A stretch of DNA of 64,000 bases from Rhynchospora pubera (GCA_028095005.1 CM051460.1:232456742-232520741); one strand, 5' to 3'. Numbered from the stretch's first letter, positions 41,861 to 53,449 are shown. Notes: generated by a model from the sequence alone, not told the origin. Numbers and translations: made by a program.

Positions 41861-42295
41861 GGGACTCAAATCCTCTACTGTCGGAAACTCTTTAAAGGAC
41901 TCAAATCCTGCCTACTGCCCTCGCGCATTTTATTTATATATAAAAATTTTAAAATTCAAATGTTGAATCTAAATCGTTGATCTTGTTTAATTTTACGGAC
42001 GATGTGTTTTTATATAATTTTCATAAAATTTGGAGTTGACTTAATACTCAATTAATTGACCAAATTATGAATTAATCTAACTAGATTCGTTCATTTGTTG
42101 ACTATTTAATCTAGTGTTAAATAAATTCTAAAATTTATAAAACTTATACGAAAATGCATCGCTTGTAAAATTGAACAAGATTAATAGTTTGGATCCAACA
42201 ATTGAAATTTTAAAATTTTAAAATTTTTAAATATTAATAAAATCATGAAGGCAGTATACCTCTACTATCCGGAACGACAGTAAAGGATTTTAGTC
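41861..42295. repeat. Foldback element sharing its core with 61279-61713
   Basis: Ends GGGACTCAAATCCTCTACTG and the reverse complement of GGGACTAAAATCCTTTACTG. The core (GTTGATCTTG, GATTCGTTCATTTGTTGA, AAATTTATAAAACTTATA) is an inverted repeat homologous to the Mutator-type MITE at 61279, but the terminal segments differ. No TSD resolved. Confidence 0.65.
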
Positions 42296-42357
42296 CCTCT
42301 TTAAAGTTTAAACAGTAAAATATTCACTTTCTGAGTTAAAATTTGTAAGGAGGCTTC

Positions 42358-42513
42358 GGGGCCGTTTGGATCAAGTGAGAATTTTAAAAAAAAATTATTC
42401 CTAAACATAAATTTATTATAAACAATTCAAACTCTTCACAAAATTACATACTTTCCAATACTTTATGTCTAGAAAAAAAAAAAAAATTATTTCTAAGCGA
42501 TGCAAACGGTCTC
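42358..42513. mobile_element. GTTTGGAT-family MITE (diverged)
   Basis: Starts GGGGCCGTTTGGATC and ends GCGATGCAAACGGTCTC. The centre shares TTATAAACAATTCAAACTCT and CACAAAATTACA with the family. No TSD. Confidence 0.6.
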
Positions 42514-42984
42514 TTCAGTGCTTTGCTAAACTAGGATGAGGTCCTGAGCTCCGATAAACAGGCTTCTACCACTGAGCAGCTTTCACCTGTGGAAGGACCC
42601 GCACATGTTTAATTTTAAATTAAATTCAGCCGCGTTGGATCAGATGCTGTAATTAAAGGTTGCAACTGCATGTGTAGCAGCGAATTGCCTATTCGAATTT
42701 ACATACTGCACGATTGTACTTGCAGCCTCTGCAACATATACATATGTAACCATTCGACTTTCTTGGTTTACAACGTCATCCTCATATGCCACCATCGTGT
42801 TGCAGTGGTTTTCTTTCTGTACTATCACGTTTTATAACTCGCTTCACGGAAAGCTACACAAGTTTAGCTGTTCGTAGTTTCCTAGAAACGCCTAAGATGA
42901 ATTGAACCGCTGGATGCCTGAATCAGGAACGGAACTCGACTATTAACGCAGCCAATGAACGGTTCAAGGAAACAGACGATTCAA

Positions 42985-43142
42985 GGGGCTGTTTGGATGG
43001 GTAAGAAATAAACAAAAATAAAAAATTTTGGACGAAAATTTATTTCTAACTATCTAATTTTTTCACAAAATTACACACTTTCCAATGTTTTCCTCCTAAA
43101 AATAGATTATTCATCTTATTCCTAAGCGATCCAAACGGTCCC
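42985..43142. mobile_element. GTTTGGAT-family MITE (diverged)
   Basis: Starts GGGGCTGTTTGGATGGG and ends GCGATCCAAACGGTCCC, about 158 bp, closest to the copy at 42358. Confidence 0.65.
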
Positions 43143-43526
43143 TAAGTGTTGTATTGGGCCTGAGAGGCTGAGACTCGTTCCCCTTTCATGATGACAAATT
43201 GGGGAAGTAGAGGCTCAATTTCCTTTTCTCATGTCCGATCTCAAATAAACACTTTGGAATCTTATCTGTTGGAGCATCCAATGAATTGTGTTAGATTATA
43301 ATTCATGCGCAAAATATAAATTAATTATATTAAATTATTCAATGCATATCTTAAATTAAATTATAGGGACTTAAAATTCAAAATTAATTGAAAATAATTA
43401 CTAAAATAATAATAATATGATTAAAAAATCATTGCCTGTAATTGTATGATGGTTATATAACCGACCAAAGGCGGCCTCGAAATCCAAACAACTGATTTTA
43501 TTATCAATAAAGATTTTAAAAATACT
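43143..43526. other. Intergenic DNA
   Basis: AT-rich with no supported feature. Confidence 0.4.
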
Positions 43527-43529
43527 AAA

Positions 43530-43685
43530 GGGTGCGTTTGGATATAGGAAGAAGGAAGAAGAAGAAGAAAGAAGGAAGAAAAAAAATTATAAACAAGCCA
43601 AACTCTTCACAAAATTACACACTTCCCAATACTTCTTCCCACTTCTTTCCTTCTTCCCTTCTTCCCACATCTATCCAAACGGAGC
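43530..43685. mobile_element. GTTTGGAT-family MITE
   Basis: Starts GGGTGCGTTTGGATATAGG and ends CTATCCAAACGGAGC. A possible TSD is AAA. It shares CACACTTCCCAATACTTCTT with the 62667 copy. Confidence 0.72.
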
Positions 43686-43984
43686 AAAAGTTATCCTAAC
43701 TTCTGGGAATGCATAAACTAGTATATATATGGATGTAAAAATAGATAGAAATTAAACAATATACAAAAACAGAATTAAGTAGATACAATGTCACGGGGAA
43801 ATAACCATACTTGGCGTCATTCACAATTTGGTGAATCATCAGAAGCTCGGTCGCTGGGGTTACTTTTGTATCTTTGTATGATTGTATCCTCAGTAAATTT
43901 TTTTTTAAAATGGGCCGTTTCTCCATTAATTCTATTGATTTCAACTTGGTATCCCTATAAACGACAAAGATTTAAACTCAAAGG

Positions 43985-44127
43985 CTCAAGTGTGGGAAGA
44001 AGAGAAGAAGTGGAGAAGTGGAAAGAAGTATTAGAAAGTGTGTAACTTTGTGAAAAATTTGGATTGTTTATAATAAATTTATTTCTTTATTCTTTTTTTT
44101 TTCTTTCCAAATGAAATCCAAACGGAG
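43985..44127. mobile_element. Partial GTTTGGAT-family MITE
   Basis: It has the family centre (AGTGTGTAACTTTGTGAA) and the right end AATCCAAACGGAGC, but the left terminal GTTTGGAT is missing. Confidence 0.5.
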
Positions 44128-44256
44128 CAAAAAAAAAGCATGTTTGTTCATGTTTCACAGTATGCAAAAAATTAAACTCCGTCCTTTACTTCTACAACAT
44201 TTCATTCTTGATTGGAATATAAACCAGCATCATCATGTGTATTTATTTAACATTTC

Positions 44257-44874
44257 GGCTCCGTTTGAATGAGGTGTGGGAAGAAGGGAAGAAGGGAAGA
44301 AGTGAAAAGAAGTATTGAAAAGTGTATAACTTTGTGAAGAATTTGAATTGTTTAATAATAAATTTGGACCCTTCTTCCCACTCCAATCCACTGGCGAAGC
44401 CAGCGCAGGGGCTCTAGTGGGCCTGGCCCACCCTGCTTTTTGAATTTTTTAATACAAACTCTTACTTGGGCCCCCCAACTAAAATAAGAGCCACTGGCTA
44501 GTAGTCTTCTTTTTCTCTTCGTCAGTCAAATTAGCTGTTGAAAATTTAACCATGTTCCTTCTTTACACATCTAACGAGTTTCTCACTCCTTTAATTCTTC
44601 TAGTACCGTTTCAATATTTCATTTGAGGGTACTTTGTTCTAAGTTTCAGGAATGAGGGATTGAGTTATGTGAGTGGATCTTAATAGACTATTGGAAAAAT
44701 CTTGATCCCATGATTTCTTTTGTTGCATCTTGCATGATATAAAAAGTTACTTTTATTTTCAATTTTGATGTATACAATCATATTCAATCGACCGGCCAAA
44801 CAACTCGAAGTTCAATCTCGACCTCCCCTATTATCAAATCCTGGCTTCGCCCCTGCTCCAATCCAAACACAGCC
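44257..44874. mobile_element. GTTTGGAT-family MITE split by a hAT MITE
   Basis: Starts GGCTCCGTTTGAATGAGG and ends CAATCCAAACACAGCC, with TSD TTC (44254-44256 and 44875-44877). The insertion is at 44389. Confidence 0.75.
44389..44855. mobile_element. hAT-type MITE nested in a Harbinger-like MITE
   Basis: 467 bp with ends CACTGGCGAAGCCAG and CTGGCTTCGCCCCTG and the 8-bp TSD CTCCAATC (44381-44388 and 44856-44863). Confidence 0.85.
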
Positions 44875-44877
44875 TTC

Positions 44878-45811
44878 AAGATATTTCTTTGTTTGCTTGG
44901 TTTTGTAATAAGAAAACAAACTACCTCTCTGAAGTCTCAAGGAAATAAAATCATACAGATTTCCTATCCATCTATGATCTATTTGAATTGTTTAATATAC
45001 TAGTACGCTGTACGCCTGTACCTGTATACAACTCAGCTACCAGCTGCAGTACAATTCTAGTTTTTGTCCGCACCATACCGCCAAAAAAAAAAATGGTTTT
45101 TCTTTTGGATTGGGATTTGGGAACCGGTCAGCAAAAAAACCTCGTAGCACGTCATTTAATGTAAGTTGTAACCGTGTGAATTTTTATTTTATATAACTTT
45201 TGACTGTAGTGGTAATTGGTGGGAAGTGATCCGCACAACAATACCCCTCGCGTCAATTAAGAAATTCCTAAATATACTCTAATAACTTTCCTTCAATTAT
45301 TCTTTCCTTAACCATATTTCTTTGTTTCGCGATAAGCCTAAGAGAGCACAACAGATTTTTATTGCTTTTGTTTTGATTTCTACTTTGCTCATCAAGAGAA
45401 GCTTCCATCGATTAAAAAATTCTTATGTCACAATTAATAATTACTTAATTTTGCAATATATGTTGTATTGTTGTTTTCATTTTTGAACCATATTTTGCAT
45501 ATTTTTAGTTTTTTTTTTGTGATAAACAAGAGCGTTCAATTACTTGTGTGTTCTTTTTGGCACAGTGAAAGTGATGGCTCTGTGCTTGAGGTTTTAACAT
45601 CCAAAAAAGATATTTTTTTCTTTTTTTTTTTGAAAAATTGAAGAAAAGGTTGTTCGAAGAAAGAATGGAGACGAAGTTATTTGATATGAGGGGCACTATT
45701 GTCATTTATAATTATAAATTAAGTTGTTCAGATAAATTTTAGTGTTGTCGGGATCATCACCCGTAATTGGAAAGAGCAAACTTCCAATGCGAGTAAAAAA
45801 GGTCTTGTATA
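44878..45811. other. Intergenic DNA
   Basis: AT-rich with a few poly-T/poly-A runs. No gene seen. Confidence 0.4.
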
Positions 45812-45819
45812 GTTGTACA

Positions 45820-46132
45820 TAGACCTGTCAGTGATGAAATGTTTTAACGTTTTCGTTTCTGTTCTGTCGAAACGAAACGATAAATGAAAATTGAAATGAG
45901 TTTCGTTTTCAGAAACGGATACGGAATCAAAATTTGTTAACGTAAATGGAACGGAACACGAAAATGAACTGAAATCAATAGAAAATGTGAGGCGGAACGT
46001 TAAACGGAACAAAAATTTGTTACGTTTAACGAAACAAAACGAAAACGAAACAGTTATTTCGTTCTATTATCGAAACGAAACAGAAACGAAAATGACCGTT
46101 TCCGCTTCCACCTCTATCGTTTGACAGGTCTA
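45820..46132. mobile_element. hAT-type MITE packed with GAAACG motifs
   Basis: 313 bp with ends TAGACCTGTCA and TGACAGGTCTA and the 8-bp TSD GTTGTACA (45812-45819 and 46133-46140). More than a dozen GAAACG/CGTTTC motifs fill it. Confidence 0.85.
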
Positions 46133-46140
46133 GTTGTACA

Positions 46141-46940
46141 CTTGTAAGTTGTAACTCGTGTTTCAACTTTCAAGTTTCAACTGCGTAACAGCGAGATAGC
46201 AAAGACAAGCCCAAAAAGGTAAGACATTGGGCTGCCCACCACAGTAATGTATTTTATTTTTATGTAATGAAATTCATGTTTTGATTGATCGGATTAATAT
46301 TCGTTTATCATTATGTTGGTCCAGTCAGACTCGATCCATATTCTCTCATTTTATATGGAATTTCTCTCAATTAAAAAAAACTTTCTTAAATTTATAAATA
46401 AAAATTAATTTGAATAGAAATACGACTCAAACCAGGCTAAACATATTTATCACGACAAAAAAAAATGCAGTAATTTGTTTGTAAGATATCTTTATAAATT
46501 GTTTTATATGCCAATGATCTCCATGTCACTCTTCCCATTTTCACAACACGAGCATTATAGTTTTTTTATAAAACAAACAGACAAGTTTATAAGCGTTACG
46601 ACTCGTGTGGATGAAGTCGAGACGAACCCGCCTAGAACTGGCCGTTAATTCTCCACGATAGAACTTCATAATCATCAGATCCTTTGTGGCATATGGAAAT
46701 GTCGCACTTCGTGCATCTAATAGCTCAATTGGCCGCTCATATTCTCTCAGAAAGAAAATATATAATCCAACTTCTTTTATTAACCAACAATATTTGCGAC
46801 TCTTCGCATAAATTCGGTACGACTTAATAATCACGTAGCTAAATCAAAAAAAAAGAAAGAAAGGATACAAAAGCAGAGAAAAAGAAAGGAAAGGAAAAGA
46901 GCACCGAAAATTCGAAATTGATGGACAGATGTGCACAGAT
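46141..46940. other. Distal upstream region of ACR4
   Basis: AT-rich. A 97-codon open frame on the minus strand near 46541-46834 shows no recognisable domain and I do not call it. Confidence 0.4.
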
Positions 46941-48331
46941 CCAGGCATGAAAACATACAACCGCATTTATTTCTCATTTACACTCCTACCTACACTCCCT
47001 CCCACCCATGAACCCTCATTTATTGCTCTCTCTCTCTCTCTCCCTCTCAGTCCCTCTCTCTCTGTGGTAGGCTGTAGCTTTTGCAGAGCCCGAGACTAAG
47101 ACCCAACTTTCTCTTCCCAGTAGAAAACTAAGGCAACTATCCACAGCCTTTTACCTGACATTTTCTTAGACTTGGTTGCGAGCTAGTGTTCTACTATTCT
47201 TTCGTCTTGCCATGGGTTAAAAGAGACTCTGCTTTGTAGTTTACAAGGAAGCCAGAATCATGTTTTGTGATAATGCGATATAGGAAGAAAGTAAGGTAAA
47301 AGACACTTGCCTTTTTTTGACCTTCATTGTTTGTATTCTATTTTAGTTAAAGAATTGATCTTTTTGTTTGTGCCATTTTGGGTTCTAGATACTAATCTAT
47401 CTCTTAAAATTGCGAGGTGTAGGTTGTGTTACTTCTTCTTCGTCGTCTTGCTTGATTCTCCTACTAACCCTGTCGGAACAAAATCGTACTGTACTGGTGA
47501 GTCTTTCTTACTCTGGATAACTAGAGAACATTCTCTGTTTTCTAGTCTGGGAATTCTTTACCAAGGTTGATTTTCATAATTCCAAAATTCAAACGGCTAC
47601 TACAGAAACATTTCTGAATAGCACAAGCAAACGAGCTGTATCCAGACTGCAATTTGGTCAACTTGCTTGTGTGCCTCTAGTGAAGAACAAATCGAATTCA
47701 TTGTACCATGCATGCTCTTGAATATACGATTATTTTTCAGATAAATCCAAACACTCAAGTTTGCAATTTTAGTACCCAAAATTCTGTGACGAAGCTGATA
47801 TAATCAGTGGGTTATTGATAGATTAAAAGGCCTTGGTTGAACCGTTGAAGACAAGGTTTGGACTCTGTAAAAACTAATACTTGTTGTAATTTTAATCAGT
47901 ATATCTTTGGCATGATGTTGTGCAAAAAATAAAATATTCAGACCTATGATCTTCATACTTCAGAAAATAAAAGAAAACTAGGGGCACCTTTGTACAAAAA
48001 ATTTCACTTCATGGTATGAATGCAGGCACAACCTGTGCAACACTGTCAAGTGAAAACCCTCAATCAGCCCTGAAAGAACCCAAATTCTGTCAGCACTCTC
48101 TGGCACAGAGCAATATATACTGGTTTTCACCTGTTATTCACCAGGCTGGTATTAATATCAGAAAATGAATACCCAAAGAAATTCATATTTAGCTTACAAT
48201 AAAATATGTGCATTGCCTGGTTATAATAAAATGTTATTTTAGTAGAAAAATATACTTGCTTTTAGTCCTTTATAGAAGTCGTAACTTTTACTTTCCTTAC
48301 AATTTCCAGAGCACTTGCGGAAGAATCAACA
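46941..48331 (+). promoter_or_regulatory. ACR4 promoter and 5' UTR with a predicted intron and uORFs
   Basis: A CT microsatellite at 47027-47066 marks a typical plant 5' UTR. A leader exon probably ends AAG|GTAAAA (GT at 47296). It is joined to 48310 after TTCCTTACAATTTCCAG, an intron of about 1.0 kb. The leader exon holds two tiny uORFs: ATG GGT TAA at 47212 and an 8-codon one (7 residues plus TAG) at 47260. No TATA box is certain. Confidence 0.55.
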
Positions 48332-51046
48332 ATGATTATTAATATTCGACTCTTAATACAAGCTACACTTCTGCTTCTGGTATCATTTCTGTCATCTAGA
48401 TATGGGGTATTAGGCCTTGGGTCCATGTCATCAATTGCTGTTTCCTACGGAGAGAATGGGCCAGTATTTTGTGGCCTTGTCTCAGATGGATCTCACCTTG
48501 TCAATTGCTATGGTGCTGATGCCTCAATAGTTTATGGTGCCCCAGTTCGACTCCCTTTACTAGGTCTAACAGCTGGTGATGGTTTTGTGTGTGGCCTTTT
48601 ATTGGACTCACAGCAACCATACTGTTGGGGAAGCAATATGTATGTCAAAATGGGGGTCCCACAGCCGATTGAGGAAGGGGCTAGGTATTCCCAAATCAGT
48701 GCAGGAGATTGCCACTTGTGTGCACTTAGGTTAATGCTGCCGAACGAAACCCATAGGGGCGATTCAATTATTGATTGTTGGGGGTATAACATGACAGCAT
48801 CACATGTCTTGAGTGGTACAGTGGACTCAGTTTCTGCTGGTTCAGTTTTCAATTGTGGCTTGTTTGCTCACAACCGTACTGTCTTTTGTTGGGGGGATGA
48901 TACTGGCAGTGGGGTCATTTCCTTGGTCCCACATAATGTGCGGTTTCAATCTATTTCGGCTGGCGGATACCATGTCTGTGGTATTTTACAAAATGCACAG
49001 GTCTTTTGCTGGGGTACAAGCTTGGAAATGAAGCAACCGGATCTGCTAGGAGAAGGTAATGTCAGAATGGTACCTATGGATCCCATGGTGTCAGTTGTGG
49101 GTGGCCGGTTTCATGCATGTGGTATCAAGAGTTTAGATCACAGAATCTCTTGCTGGGGTTTTGCCTTGAAAAACACCGTACCGACTCCCACTGACAAGAA
49201 GTTCTTGGAAATAGTGGCTGGTGATTATTTTACATGCGGTGTGGTTTCGAGCACTTATCGGCCATTTTGCTGGGGTACAGGTGGCCCATGGTCTGTTCCA
49301 ATGGCGGTATCACCCGGAGTATGTACCAGTGCACCGTGCGGGCCTGGTTATTATGAGTATATCCACACAAGCTTTGGGAACAAGATGTGTAAGCCAGCAG
49401 ACTCTAGAATTTGTCTACCATGTAGTGTTGGGTGTCTGGATGGGAGCTCTCAATCACTGCCTTGCAATGCCACATTATACCAAGGCTGTAAGCTTAATTG
49501 TTCAAGTTGCACGTCTGGCAATTGTCCCTCATACTGTTCTGCTCTGGATAGAAGTAAACCAACAAAGAAGAGCTTCTTCTCAGTTCAAATGCCGGTTTTC
49601 ATAGCTGAGATATCTTTTGCAGTTGTTTTGGCAGTTTCCATTTTTTCAATTGCATATATGTATGTGCGGCACAAGCTAAGAGGGTGCAAGTGCTCAGACG
49701 TTGAGGTGCGAGCCATGAAAAACCAGGCTTGTTCTTTTAACAAGGATTCTTTGAAGGTCCAACCTGATATGGATGAACTAAAGATCCGAAGAGCCCAAGT
49801 TTTCACTTATGAAGAGTTGGATGAGGCAACTTGTGGGTTTTGCGAAGATTCACAAGTTGGTAAAGGGAGCTTCTCGTGTGTATTTAAGGGGGTTTTGAAA
49901 GATGGAACTGTTGTTGCGGTAAAACGGGCAATAAAGGCTTCTTCGGATGTGAAGAAAACCTCAAAAGAGTTCCACACCGAGCTCGACCTTTTATCTAGGT
50001 TGAACCATGCACATTTACTTAACCTATTGGGGTATTGTGAAGAAGGGGGAGAAAGACTTCTGGTTTATGAGTTCATGGCTCACGGCTCATTGTATCAACA
50101 CTTGCATGGAAGGGACCCGAACTTGAAAAGGCTACTGAATTGGGTCAGAAGGGTCACAATTGCTGTTCAAGCTGCACGTGGTATTGAGTACTTGCATGGA
50201 TATGCATGCCCACCAGTGATTCACAGGGATATAAAATCGTCTAACATTTTAATTGACGAAGAGCACAATGCACGGGTGTCAGATTTTGGCCTCTCTTTGC
50301 TTGGACCTGCTGATAGCACCAAACCTTTATCTGAGTTACCAGCTGGCACACTGGGTTATCTTGACCCAGAGTATTATCGGCTGCACTACTTGACCACAAA
50401 GTCGGATGTTTATAGCTTTGGAGTGCTCCTTTTGGAGATACTAAGTGGCCGTAAGGCCATAGACATGCAATTTGAAGAAGGAAACATAGTGCAATGGGCG
50501 GTTCCCCTGATAAAATCAGGGGACATATCTTCCATTCTTGACCCTGTTTTAAACCCACCGAATGACCTTGAAGCACTTAAGAAGATTGCAACAGTAGCAT
50601 ACAAGTGTGTGAGAATGAGAGGTAAAGACCGGCCGTCAATGGATAAGGTAACAACCGCACTCGAGAGAGCACTTGCATTGTTAATGGGCAGTCCTTGCAA
50701 TGAGCAACCGATTTTACCGACTGAAGTTGTATTAGGTAGCAGTCGAATGCACAAGAAGGCATCGCAACGTTCATCTACTAATTTGTCCTGTTCGGAGAAC
50801 GAGTTGGTTGGGGAAGGAGATGAACAACGAATAGAGTATAGAGCTCCTTCTTGGATCACTTTCCCCAGTGTTACTTCTTCTCAAAGGAGGAAATCATCGG
50901 CATCAGAGGCCGATACAGTAGTTGAGGGGAGAAATGTTGAAGGGAGGAGTGGTGGAGGCGTGACTGGGGACACATTACGGTGCCTTGAAGAAGAGATCGG
51001 GCCAGCATCGCCGCAGGAGAATTTGTTCTTGCAGCATAATTTCTAG
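48332..51046 (+). CDS. ACR4: CRINKLY4-type receptor-like kinase (ACR4 orthologue)
   Basis: 904 residues in one exon; Arabidopsis ACR4 is about the same length. A signal peptide (LIQATLLLLVSFLSS) is followed by GLGSMSSIAVSYGENGPVFC and seven repeats rich in C-W-G (CYGA, YCWGS, DCWGY, FCWGD, FCWGT, SCWGF, FCWGT), the CRINKLY4 beta-propeller. A TNFR-like Cys-rich domain covers about 330-400 and a transmembrane helix (FIAEISFAVVLAVSIFSIAY) about 420-442. The kinase domain (about 500-780) has VGKGSFSCVFKG, VAVKRA, VIHRDIKSSN, SDFGLSLLG and an APE-equivalent DPEYY. The tail contains the conserved QPILPTEVVLGSSRMHKK. ACR4 acts at the plasma membrane in epidermal identity and root stem-cell signalling (CLE40). 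All catalytic residues look present. Confidence 0.96.
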   Translation: MIINIRLLIQATLLLLVSFLSSRYGVLGLGSMSSIAVSYGENGPVFCGLVSDGSHLVNCYGADASIVYGAPVRLPLLGLTAGDGFVCGLLLDSQQPYCWGSNMYVKMGVPQPIEEGARYSQISAGDCHLCALRLMLPNETHRGDSIIDCWGYNMTASHVLSGTVDSVSAGSVFNCGLFAHNRTVFCWGDDTGSGVISLVPHNVRFQSISAGGYHVCGILQNAQVFCWGTSLEMKQPDLLGEGNVRMVPMDPMVSVVGGRFHACGIKSLDHRISCWGFALKNTVPTPTDKKFLEIVAGDYFTCGVVSSTYRPFCWGTGGPWSVPMAVSPGVCTSAPCGPGYYEYIHTSFGNKMCKPADSRICLPCSVGCLDGSSQSLPCNATLYQGCKLNCSSCTSGNCPSYCSALDRSKPTKKSFFSVQMPVFIAEISFAVVLAVSIFSIAYMYVRHKLRGCKCSDVEVRAMKNQACSFNKDSLKVQPDMDELKIRRAQVFTYEELDEATCGFCEDSQVGKGSFSCVFKGVLKDGTVVAVKRAIKASSDVKKTSKEFHTELDLLSRLNHAHLLNLLGYCEEGGERLLVYEFMAHGSLYQHLHGRDPNLKRLLNWVRRVTIAVQAARGIEYLHGYACPPVIHRDIKSSNILIDEEHNARVSDFGLSLLGPADSTKPLSELPAGTLGYLDPEYYRLHYLTTKSDVYSFGVLLLEILSGRKAIDMQFEEGNIVQWAVPLIKSGDISSILDPVLNPPNDLEALKKIATVAYKCVRMRGKDRPSMDKVTTALERALALLMGSPCNEQPILPTEVVLGSSRMHKKASQRSSTNLSCSENELVGEGDEQRIEYRAPSWITFPSVTSSQRRKSSASEADTVVEGRNVEGRSGGGVTGDTLRCLEEEIGPASPQENLFLQHNF

Positions 51047-51588
51047 GCCAATATTTTGTTCTGTCTTTTGAGTATAGAGAAACTTGCAGGTAGGAGGATT
51101 TGTTGTAAGCTATATCTATCTCTTATATCCATTTTTGGAATGTGTGCAATGTAATCTTATATATGCATAAGATAGTCTGCCCTATTTCACTTCGCTGGTT
51201 TTGTTACGTTATTATTGTAGCTACCTGTATATCAATGTGTACGAGGTGAGTTTGCTACTAATCATATGAAGGTTGGTGGTGTCGTTGTGCAAATAAATGA
51301 AAAAAAAAGGAATTAGCTTATATTAGTGTATTGGAGGGCCAAGGTGTTTTGAGTGGTTTGCTGTTTGGAAACATGCATTTGAGGTTGTTTGCAATCATAA
51401 ATGCTTTGACCTACTAGTACTATTTGCAATTTTGCATATGGTTGTGAAAACTACAAATCAATGCTTTCACCTTTTTGGATTATAAGTCCCAACTGATAAT
51501 AGCTTCCTGCTAACCTAAATCCTGATAAAAGTAACTACTCATTCATTTCCTTATTTACCAGCGAAAAGAAAACGCTGCTTGTATATTT
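51047..51588 (+). other. ACR4 3' UTR and downstream DNA
   Basis: A plausible 3' UTR of 150-250 bp (AATGTAATC, GCAATGTAAT-type near-upstream elements). Nothing else identified. Confidence 0.4.
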
Positions 51589-51865
51589 AGGGCTGAAAAC
51601 GGAACTGTTTTAACCGTTTTCCGTTTCGTTTCTTCCGGACGAAACGGTTAACGAAACAACAAAACAGTTCTGTTTGGTTGGACGAAGCGGTTAATAAAAC
51701 AATGAAACAGTTTCGTCTATGTGTAAATCACGAAAATTTCGTTCATTTCGATCGTTTCATCCGGACGAAACGATTAACAAAACTAAAATTCTGTTTCGTC
51801 AATGAAATGAAACAGTTAACGAATCACTCTAGTTTCGTCACCGTTTCGACCGTTTTGCAGCCCTA
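51589..51865. mobile_element. hAT-type MITE packed with GAAACG motifs (second copy)
   Basis: 277 bp with ends AGGGCTGAAAACGG and CCGTTTTGCAGCCCTA and the 8-bp TSD GTATATTT (51581-51588 and 51866-51873). Confidence 0.82.
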
Positions 51866-51873
51866 GTATATTT

Positions 51874-52672
51874 AAGCGGTATTCTCTCTTGGGCCAGCTT
51901 TTCCTTAGCCAAGCTCGGACATGGACTGTAGCATGTGTTGTTCAATCCAGCCCAGGATGAAAACAACCACATGCATATCTGAATGACTGAATCTCTACAG
52001 ATAACGTATTGTATATATATATTTTTTTTTTTTGTCTTTGTACGTTATAGAGGCCTAGAATTAGTTCCTACGGTCATATGAGGCCCATATTAAATTATCT
52101 GAAAGTGTTTATAAGAACTATATTCCGAGATTGCTAACTAATTTTAAAATATTCAGATTTCATTTTCACTGCATTCGCAAAATAACTAAATGAATTAAAG
52201 GATTTTATCGATAAAACATATTATTATAACTTATAAATTATTTCTGAATTATTTTTAAAATATTTACTATCTTTTTAAAAACATAAGAATTTTATATTTA
52301 TACATTCAATGTAAGAATGAACTATTTTCAATATTACCAAACTATTTTTGAGCTCTAATTTTATTTACAATTAAGGAACCCTTACGCTCTCATTCCTGGT
52401 ACAAATAACTGCACGTAAACGCCACAAGAAACCTTTTCTATTCTATTCAAATTGGAAGTTTGGAACAGCCGAAAAGGACATGCGCCAGCTCAGCATGTGA
52501 TAGGGGCCGTATCCCGCCTCACCCACATTCAACCAATCACAGCTCCCTTCTCCACCTCCTTCCTTCCACCTCATCAGTTCCATCCCCAGCTTGGCACAAA
52601 ACAAAACTTTTTTTTCCCTCTAATCTTAGTTCCCTCACTCTTCTCTTCCCATTCATTCCTTATCCCAACGCA
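51874..52672 (+). promoter_or_regulatory. GUN4 promoter and 5' UTR
   Basis: AT-rich to about 52430, then a pyrimidine-rich stretch leading into the ATG at 52673, likely the 5' UTR. No TATA box is certain. Confidence 0.4.
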
Positions 52673-53449
52673 ATGGCCACCACCTCTCTACAGTCTCTCC
52701 ACCAAGCATTCCTCCATCGCCACCACCGGCAACCTTTCGCAACCATCTACAACCATGAAACAAAACTAACTTTCTTGTTTAAACCAAGCAAATCCACAAC
52801 CAAGTATGTTCTCTTCTCCAATCTCTCCTCTTCTTCTCTTGCAACAACACCCACTTCGACAACCGCTGCCACTACCTCAACAACCCCTTCCCTCGACCTC
52901 CTAGAGAGTCATCTCTCGTCGCAAGATTACCGTCAGGCAGATGAAGTCACACGCCGCCTCCTCATAGACCTTGCTGGAGAATCTGCACAGAAGCGAGGCT
53001 ATGTTTTCTTTTCAGAGGTTCAGTTCATTTCATCTGATGATTTACGTGCAATTGACCAGTTGTGGCGGACGTACAGCCAAGACAAGTTCGGGTACAGTGT
53101 GCAGAAGCGGCTTTGGGAAAAGTCCCGTAAAGACTTCACTCGCTTTTTCATACGTGTCGGCTGGATGAAGAAGCTCGACACCGAGGTCGAGCAGTACAAT
53201 TATAGGTCATTTCCCGATGAGTTTGTATGGGAGCTGAAGGACGACACGCCTGAGGGGCATTTGCCGCTTACGAATGCCTTGAGAGGGACACAACTCTTGC
53301 AATGTATTCTCACCCACCCGGCATTTGACGAAGCTGACAAGGGAGAAGAGAGTGATGAGGAGGTGATGGAGGAGAGTGTGCCAAAGGGTCTTGAGAAAGG
53401 GAATGAGAGGAAGAAGTTGCTAGAGTACAAGCCTAATTACTCCTTTTGA
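52673..53449 (+). CDS. GUN4: GUN4, chloroplast tetrapyrrole-binding regulator of Mg-chelatase
   Basis: 258 residues, single exon. The N-terminus (about 70 residues, Ser/Thr/His-rich, starting MATTSLQSLHQAFLHRHHR) is a chloroplast transit peptide. The core starts at LDLLESHLSSQDYRQADEVT, a helical bundle. The GUN4 fold follows with RGYVFFSEVQFISSDDLRAI, LWRTYSQDKFGYSVQKRLW, FTRFFIRVGWMKK and YRSFPDEFVWEL. GUN4 binds protoporphyrin and Mg-protoporphyrin and stimulates the CHLH subunit of Mg-chelatase. A Glu-rich tail ends YKPNYSF. The frame is open upstream, but the ATG at 52673 fits the transit peptide. The convergent neighbour begins its 3' end about 0.9 kb downstream. Confidence 0.95.
   Translation: MATTSLQSLHQAFLHRHHRQPFATIYNHETKLTFLFKPSKSTTKYVLFSNLSSSSLATTPTSTTAATTSTTPSLDLLESHLSSQDYRQADEVTRRLLIDLAGESAQKRGYVFFSEVQFISSDDLRAIDQLWRTYSQDKFGYSVQKRLWEKSRKDFTRFFIRVGWMKKLDTEVEQYNYRSFPDEFVWELKDDTPEGHLPLTNALRGTQLLQCILTHPAFDEADKGEESDEEVMEESVPKGLEKGNERKKLLEYKPNYSF

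Noticed and set aside
46541..46834. 97-codon minus-strand open frame upstream of ACR4
   Set aside because: No recognisable domain, in AT-rich DNA. I considered an organelle-derived insert but could not support it.
52460..52672. Upstream in-frame extension of GUN4
   Set aside because: The upstream stretch (His/Pro/Ser-rich) reads like 5' UTR. The ATG at 52673 starts a typical chloroplast transit peptide.
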